From contig DATKMM010000074.1 in the NCBI GenBank assembly GCA_035541855.1, positions 1-10,033 of the forward strand: 10,033 nucleotides of DNA, in the 5' to 3' direction. This DNA is from JAJXYP01 sp035541855 (GTDB lineage Bacteria > Patescibacteriota > Minisyncoccia > UBA6257 > 2-01-FULL-56-20). The notes below the pieces were generated by a model. It did no database searches. It saw nothing but the letters and a program-made list of their open reading frames with translations, and was not told the DNA's origin. Shown here piece after piece: positions 6,633 to 10,033 of this stretch (positions are counted from its first letter, which is position 1; every line of letters begins with the position of its first letter). Both the position numbers and the translations under genes were made by a program.

Positions 6633-7412
6633 ATGAGACCACGACACGACCGGCCGGAGAAGATCTATATTTACGGCAAGCATGCGCTCGAGGAAGCGCT
6701 TTTGAACGCGCCGCAGGTGGTGCGGAAGGTTTTCCTGGCGCATGAGGTCGAGGACCGCGAACTTCGGGAGCTTCTGAAGCGGCGCAATGTGTCGGTCGAG
6801 GCGATGCGCGGGCGCGAGGCGGACCGCATGGTGGGCGGGGACACGGCGCACCAGGGCGTGATCGCCGTGGCCGACCCGGGAAGGTTGATGGTCGGGTTCG
6901 GGGATTTTGCCGCAGGGTTGCGGCCGACGGAGCGGACGATGCTGGTGCTGCTCGACGAGCTGACCGATCCGCACAATGTGGGCGCGATCATCCGGTCGGC
7001 GGCCGCGTTCGGCGCGGCGGGTGTTTTGATGCCATCGCATAACCAGGCGCCCGTGACGGGGGCGGTCGTGAAGGCGTCGGCGGGGATGGTTTTCCGCGTG
7101 CCGCTCGTTTCGATCGGCAACGTGAACCAGACGATGGATGTCCTGCAGCGCGACGGGTTCCGCGCGTACGGGCTCGCGATGCGCGGCGCGCGGAATGTCG
7201 CGGAGGAAAAGTTCGACGCGCCGGCGCTCATCGTGGTCGGCAACGAGGGGGCGGGCATCCGGCAGAAAACGCTGGAGCGCTGCGACGTGGTCTTGCGCAT
7301 CCCGATGGATCCGCGCTGCGAATCGCTGAACGCCTCCGTCTCCGCCGCCGTGGTTCTCTACCAGTGGAGCATCCGGCATGTTCCGTCAAGCGGTCTTTTA
7401 AGGTTCTCTTAA
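6633..7412 (+). CDS. rlmB: 23S rRNA 2'-O-ribose methyltransferase, TrmH/SpoU family (RlmB-like)
   Basis: 259 residues, a normal RlmB length. The N-terminal part (about 11-90, beginning IYGKHALEEAL) fits the L30e-like substrate-binding domain. The C-terminal SPOUT domain shows motif 1 LDELTDPHNVGAIIRS with N115 and R121, KASAGMVFRVPL at 147-158, motif 2 VVGNEGAGI at 201-209 and motif 3 IPMDPRCESLNASVS (223-237), which form the trefoil knot that binds SAM. RlmB methylates the ribose of G2251 (E. coli numbering) in the 23S peptidyl-transferase region. A related target such as a tRNA ribose (TrmH) cannot be excluded, but the L30e-like domain favours rRNA. It begins two bases after the upstream stop with no clear Shine-Dalgarno site or -10 box of its own, so it depends on the upstream promoter. 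Confidence 0.93.
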   Translation: MRPRHDRPEKIYIYGKHALEEALLNAPQVVRKVFLAHEVEDRELRELLKRRNVSVEAMRGREADRMVGGDTAHQGVIAVADPGRLMVGFGDFAAGLRPTERTMLVLLDELTDPHNVGAIIRSAAAFGAAGVLMPSHNQAPVTGAVVKASAGMVFRVPLVSIGNVNQTMDVLQRDGFRAYGLAMRGARNVAEEKFDAPALIVVGNEGAGIRQKTLERCDVVLRIPMDPRCESLNASVSAAVVLYQWSIRHVPSSGLLRFS

Positions 7413-7421
7413 TGGATTGTT

Positions 7422-7430
7422 TGTTATGAT
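7422..7430 (+). promoter_or_regulatory. Extended -10 promoter of the tRNA-like gene
   Basis: TGTTATGAT, a TGn extended -10, lies just after the rlmB stop. There is no convincing -35. Initiation near 7437 would leave a leader of about 13 bases before the tRNA 5' end at 7450. Confidence 0.5.
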
Positions 7431-7449
7431 GCCAAGGCCAACGCTTTAT

Positions 7450-7521
7450 GGGCGGATGGTGAAGTGGCATCACGGCCATCTCGACAGTTGGCGATCCGGG
7501 GTTCGATTCCCCGTCCGTCCA
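7450..7521 (+). tRNA. tRNA or tRNA-like gene with abnormal anticodon arm, isotype undetermined
   Basis: The body is a regular type I tRNA. Acceptor GGGCGGA (7450-7456) pairs with TCCGTCC (7514-7520) with one G-U; the D arm is GTGA/TCAC with loop AGTGGCA (G18 G19 present); the T arm is CGGGG-TTCGATT-CCCCG; the discriminator is A (7521). U8, A14, G15, A21 and C48 are all in place. CCA is not encoded. The anticodon arm (7475-7492) does not form a normal five-pair stem with a seven-base loop. Forced into standard numbering it has two mismatches, and the loop CTCGACA gives anticodon CGA, a serine anticodon that does not suit a type I tRNA. The better fold is GCCA/TGGC with an inner T-T mismatch and an eight-base loop CTCGACAG, or GCCATC/GTTGGC with a six-base loop. 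It may be a frameshift-reading tRNA, a specialised non-decoding tRNA, or a recent pseudogene. Confidence 0.65.
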
Positions 7522-7541
7522 CGTTGGCACGGAATTACTGC

Positions 7542-7569
7542 TTGACAGCGGCAGGGTGCGGAGTACTAT
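7542..7569 (+). promoter_or_regulatory. Promoter of the short RNA upstream of the methyltransferase
   Basis: A perfect TTGACA (7542-7547), a 16-base spacer and TACTAT (7564-7569); a start is expected near 7576. It lies 20 bases after the tRNA-like gene and has the best -35 box in the window. Confidence 0.6.
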
Positions 7570-7575
7570 GAATAG

Positions 7576-7642
7576 TGAACTGTCGAGGTGGCGGATGCTA
7601 AAAGCATCCCGGAATCAAAAACCGTCCACGAGGGCGGTTTTT
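7576..7642 (+). ncRNA. Predicted small RNA or leader RNA complementary to the adjacent tRNA-like anticodon arm
   Basis: A predicted transcript of about 67 bases between a good promoter and a strong intrinsic terminator, just before the second methyltransferase gene. It has three parts. An open 5' segment, AACTGTCGAGGTGGC (7578-7592), can pair over all 15 bases with 7475-7489 of the tRNA-like gene, with 14 Watson-Crick pairs and one G-U. A perfect seven-pair hairpin follows, GGATGCT-AAA-AGCATCC (7593-7609). The terminator hairpin ends the RNA. No protein is expected: the only in-frame ATG (7568) overlaps the -10 box. An alternative pairing, GTGG with CCAC (7588-7591 with 7626-7629) plus CGG with CCG across one bulged T, would break the terminator. 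It could therefore be a stand-alone antisense RNA or an attenuator controlling the downstream gene. It matches no RNA family I know. Existence and function are inferred from sequence only. Confidence 0.5.
7617..7642 (+). terminator. Strong intrinsic terminator
   Basis: AAAAACCGTCC (7617-7627) pairs over 11 bases (one G-U) with GGGCGGTTTTT (7632-7642) around the tetraloop ACGA. The stem ends in five T, and the A run upstream makes it work in both directions. It lies 18 bases before the next ATG, so that gene needs its own -10 box or terminator read-through. Confidence 0.85.
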
Positions 7643-7646
7643 GGGT

Positions 7647-7652
7647 TATGAT
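7647..7652 (+). promoter_or_regulatory. -10 box of the methyltransferase gene, near-leaderless
   Basis: TATGAT ends nine bases before the A of the ATG at 7661. No clear -35 is visible because the spacer position falls in the terminator. The region from 7653 to 7665 is identical over 13 bases to 5966-5978 at the MBL-fold gene start (ATAGACATATGAA). Confidence 0.5.
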
Positions 7653-7660
7653 ATAGACAT

Positions 7661-8554
7661 ATGAAACATACCGATCTCACGGTGCGGGGGTGGCGCGATT
7701 ACGAGCTGCTCGATTCGGGCGGTAACCGGAAGCTTGAGCGGTATGGGGAGTTCGTTCTCGTCCGGCCGGAAACGCAGGCGTTGTGGCCGGCGGCCAAGCC
7801 GGAACTTTGGAAGCGGGCTGTGGCGGAGTTCAGTTGGAACGAGGGCAAGGGCGCCTGGCGAAAAAACAAAGACATGCCGGAAAGCTGGGAGATGGGGTGG
7901 GATGACATCCGCTTCGTGATGCGGCTGACGTCCTTCAAGCACACGGGAATTTTCCCCGAGCAGGCGGCGAACTGGGAATGGCTGCGGGAACAGGTGATGC
8001 GCCGCATTGGCGCCGGGCGCGGCGGCGGAAATGTGAAGGTGCTGAACCTTTTCGGCTATACCGGCATCGCGAGCATCGTGGCGGCGCGGCGCGGCGCGCA
8101 GGTGACGCATGTGGACGCTTCGCGCCAGAGTAATGAGTGGGCCAGGGAGAATGCGCGGCTGTCCGGGGTTCCGGCGGAAAATATCCGCTATCTGTCCGAT
8201 GACGCCCTGCGGTTCGCCGAGCGCGAAGTGCGGCGCGGTTCGGTCTACGATGGCATCGTGCTCGATCCGCCGGCGTTCGGGCGCGGCGCGAAGGGCGAGA
8301 TATGGCGCATCGAGGAACACCTGCCGCGCCTGCTCGCCGCCCTCGCGAAAATTTTCAGCGCGAAGCCGGGCGCGTTCTTTTTGCTGAACGGCTATGCCGC
8401 AGGCTACTCGCCGCGATCCTTCCGGCAGACCGTGGAAGGGGTTTTCCCGGAGGCGGGGAAACTGCCGCATGCCGGATTCGGCGAACTGCAGGTCCTGGAA
8501 TCCGGTTCGGAGCGGTGCATCCCGTCGGGGATCTACGTCCGGTTCGTAAGGTAG
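7661..8554 (+). CDS. Class I SAM-dependent methyltransferase, RlmI/RlmK-like (Methyltrans_SAM type)
   Basis: 297 residues. Seen: an N-terminal segment (about 1-120) with conserved-looking FKHTGIFPEQAANW (92-105), then the Rossmann methyltransferase core with LNLFGYTGIASIVAARRGA (128-146), VTHVDAS (148-154) where the aspartate should bind the SAM ribose, and the catalytic-type motif LDPPAFGRG at 201-209. These strings are typical of the COG1092 group that makes 5-methylcytosine (RlmI) or 7-methylguanosine (RlmK) in 23S rRNA. It lacks the PUA domain of RlmI, so the target base is uncertain. It lies alone between a terminator and the infB promoter. The promoter boxes sit right at the start codon, so the mRNA should have almost no leader. 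Confidence 0.88.
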   Translation: MKHTDLTVRGWRDYELLDSGGNRKLERYGEFVLVRPETQALWPAAKPELWKRAVAEFSWNEGKGAWRKNKDMPESWEMGWDDIRFVMRLTSFKHTGIFPEQAANWEWLREQVMRRIGAGRGGGNVKVLNLFGYTGIASIVAARRGAQVTHVDASRQSNEWARENARLSGVPAENIRYLSDDALRFAEREVRRGSVYDGIVLDPPAFGRGAKGEIWRIEEHLPRLLAALAKIFSAKPGAFFLLNGYAAGYSPRSFRQTVEGVFPEAGKLPHAGFGELQVLESGSERCIPSGIYVRFVR

Positions 8555-8580
8555 GGAAGCGTCGCGCGGCGCAAAGATCC

Positions 8581-8609
8581 TTGTTTTAAGGAATTTTTAA
8601 TGGTATAAT
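8581..8609 (+). promoter_or_regulatory. Promoter of infB, near-leaderless
   Basis: TTGTTT (8581-8586), exactly 17 bases, then an extended -10 TGGTATAAT (8601-8609). Initiation near 8616 would leave only two or three bases before the ATG at 8619. Confidence 0.75.
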
Positions 8610-8618
8610 TTTCAGACC

Positions 8619-10033
8619 ATGGCGAGAAAAAATGAAGTGAAAACGAGCCAGCCGGTGAAGGCGGGATCGGTCCGGGAGCCGCGCCCGCCGGTCGTGGTTG
8701 TGGTCGGCCACGTGGACCACGGCAAGACGACCCTGCTCGACCATATCCGCAAAGCGACCGTCGCCGCGCGCGAGGCGGGCGGCATCACGCAGGCGGTGGG
8801 CGCGTACGAGATCGAGCATAACGGCCGCCGGATCACGTTCATCGACACGCCGGGGCACGAGGCCTTCAGCGCGATGCGCTCGCGCGGCGCGGAGGTCGCC
8901 GACCTTGCCATCCTGGTGGTCGCGGCGGACGAGGGCGTGAAGCCCCAGACGCGCGAAGCTATTAAAATTTTAGAGAACGCGAAAACGCCGTTCGTCGTGG
9001 CGCTGAACAAGATCGACAAAGCCGGCGCGAGCGGCGTCGAAAAGGCGAAGGCCTCGCTTGCGGAGGCCGGCGTCCTGCTCGAGGGCTATGGCGGCCAGGT
9101 GAGCTGGCACGGCATTTCGGCGAAGACCGGCGAGGGCGTGGACGGCCTGTTGGACCTTATCCTGCTCGCGGCGGACGTCGAGGAGCTGACGTGCGATCCG
9201 GGCGCCGCCGGATCGGGTTTCATCCTGGAAGTGCGGCGCGACCCGCGGCGCGGCGTCGAGGTTTCGGCGATCGTGAAGGACGGGACGCTCCGCCGCGGCG
9301 ACGCGATCGCGACGGCGACGGCAGCCGGGAAGGTTAAAATTTTGGAAAACTTCGCGGGGAAGGCAGCCGGCGAACTGGCGCCTTCGGCGCCCGCGCTCAT
9401 CATCGGGTTCGAATCCCTGCCGAACGTGGGCGAAGCGTTCACGGTCGGCGCATTCCGCGGCGCGCCGGCCGCCATCGCGGGAAGGCAGATATCGCCAATG
9501 GCGCCGAAGAACGCGAACACGCTCAATTTGATACTGAAAGCATCCGACGCGGGTTCGCTCGAGGCGCTCGCGGTGGTTTTGCGGGGCGTTGACCAAAAGG
9601 CGGGCAAGGAGGTTTTCCTGGTGGACCAGTCGGTGGGCGACGTGAACGACGGCGACGTGCGCCTCGCCTCCGCCACCGGTTCGACGATAATCGGTTTCAA
9701 GAACCGCGTGGAAAAAGGGGCGCGGAATCTCGCCGATGCGCAATTCGTCGAGGTGATCACGTCGAACATCGTGTACGACCTGGCGAAGGCGGTCGAGGAA
9801 TACCTGACGGGCGCGCGCGGGCCGGCGGCCGTCGGCGAGCTCGAAGTGCTGGCGCTCTTCAACCAGGACAAGCTCGACAAGCAGCTCATCGGCGGCCGCG
9901 TGGCGAACGGCACGTTCCGTGCGAAGGCGACCTGCGAGATCGTGCGGGAAGAGCAGGAGTCGCTCGGCGCCGGGCGCATTCTCGAGCTGCGCGAGAAGAA
10001 GTCGGAGATCGCGGCCGCCGAGAAGGGGAGGGA
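8619..10033 (+). CDS. infB: Translation initiation factor IF-2, short form; 3' partial
   Basis: 471 complete codons are visible; the frame is open at the window end. IF-2 brings fMet-tRNA to the 30S subunit and drives subunit joining with GTP. Seen: P-loop GHVDHGKT at 30-37, switch I GGITQAVGAY at 54-63, DTPGH at 76-80 with the catalytic histidine, NKID at 130-133 and SAK at 167-169. Domain II starts near 198, domain III near 310 (NTLNLILKASDAGSLEAL), and the C-terminal domains near 400 (GELEVLALF). By family comparison only about 30 residues should be missing. Only about 24 residues precede the G domain, whereas most bacterial IF-2 proteins have a long N-terminal region; a short N-terminus is common in Patescibacteria. 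The usual histidine of GGITQH is alanine (A59). Confidence 0.97.
   Translation, partial: MARKNEVKTSQPVKAGSVREPRPPVVVVVGHVDHGKTTLLDHIRKATVAAREAGGITQAVGAYEIEHNGRRITFIDTPGHEAFSAMRSRGAEVADLAILVVAADEGVKPQTREAIKILENAKTPFVVALNKIDKAGASGVEKAKASLAEAGVLLEGYGGQVSWHGISAKTGEGVDGLLDLILLAADVEELTCDPGAAGSGFILEVRRDPRRGVEVSAIVKDGTLRRGDAIATATAAGKVKILENFAGKAAGELAPSAPALIIGFESLPNVGEAFTVGAFRGAPAAIAGRQISPMAPKNANTLNLILKASDAGSLEALAVVLRGVDQKAGKEVFLVDQSVGDVNDGDVRLASATGSTIIGFKNRVEKGARNLADAQFVEVITSNIVYDLAKAVEEYLTGARGPAAVGELEVLALFNQDKLDKQLIGGRVANGTFRAKATCEIVREEQESLGAGRILELREKKSEIAAAEKGR

Noticed and set aside
7568..7651. A 27-residue open frame (MNSELSRWRML...) that could be a leader peptide
   Set aside because: Its ATG overlaps the predicted -10 box, it has no ribosome site, it runs through both hairpins, and it has only one Trp and no run of a regulatory amino acid.
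7576..7660. T-box riboswitch upstream of the methyltransferase
   Set aside because: GAGGTGGCGGATGC only vaguely resembles the T-box sequence. There is no Stem I with specifier loop, and the complementarity is to the tRNA anticodon arm as a whole, not to the NCCA end.
1..10033. CRISPR array, transposase or integrase gene
   Set aside because: I saw no regularly spaced repeats and no recombinase or transposase motifs on either strand.

Overview
The window looks like a chromosomal piece of a Patescibacteria (CPR) genome, probably Parcubacteria-like. The reasons are an initiation factor IF-2 without the long N-terminal domain, genes packed almost end to end, tRNAs without encoded CCA, and TATAAT-type -10 boxes lying about 7 bases before ATG codons, which implies leaderless mRNAs. 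TGA is used as a stop, so code 11 applies. The lineage call is an inference.

The left part (1-4621, plus strand) has clearly lower GC than the rest. It holds four tightly coupled genes: a fold-type III PLP decarboxylase (cut by the window start), a cysteine-synthase-like enzyme fused to a rhodanese domain, a small SAM methyltransferase of NNMT/TEMT appearance, and a SufS-like cysteine desulfurase. Junctions are a 1-base overlap, a short gap with a good Shine-Dalgarno site, and a 4-base ATGA overlap. This reads as one operon for making or modifying a small sulfur- or amine-containing metabolite. No pathway I know matches it exactly.

An intergenic stretch (4622-4814) separates this island from tRNA-Ser(GCU) on the minus strand. 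The 3' end of the tRNA faces the island, the usual geometry of tRNA-associated integration.

The right part (4930-10033) is GC-rich core genome, mostly RNA modification and translation: tRNA-dihydrouridine synthase, a metallo-beta-lactamase-fold hydrolase, RlmB-type 2'-O-methyltransferase, an RlmI/RlmK-like methyltransferase, and infB, which runs off the window end.

Between rlmB and the second methyltransferase lies the most unusual segment. It has a tRNA gene with a normal body but an abnormal anticodon arm (7450-7521). A promoter - short RNA - terminator unit follows at once (7542-7642). The first 15 bases after the predicted 5' end of this RNA can pair, with one G-U, with the anticodon arm of the tRNA. 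It may be an anti-tRNA small RNA, a tRNA-responsive leader, or a folding switch in a shared precursor.
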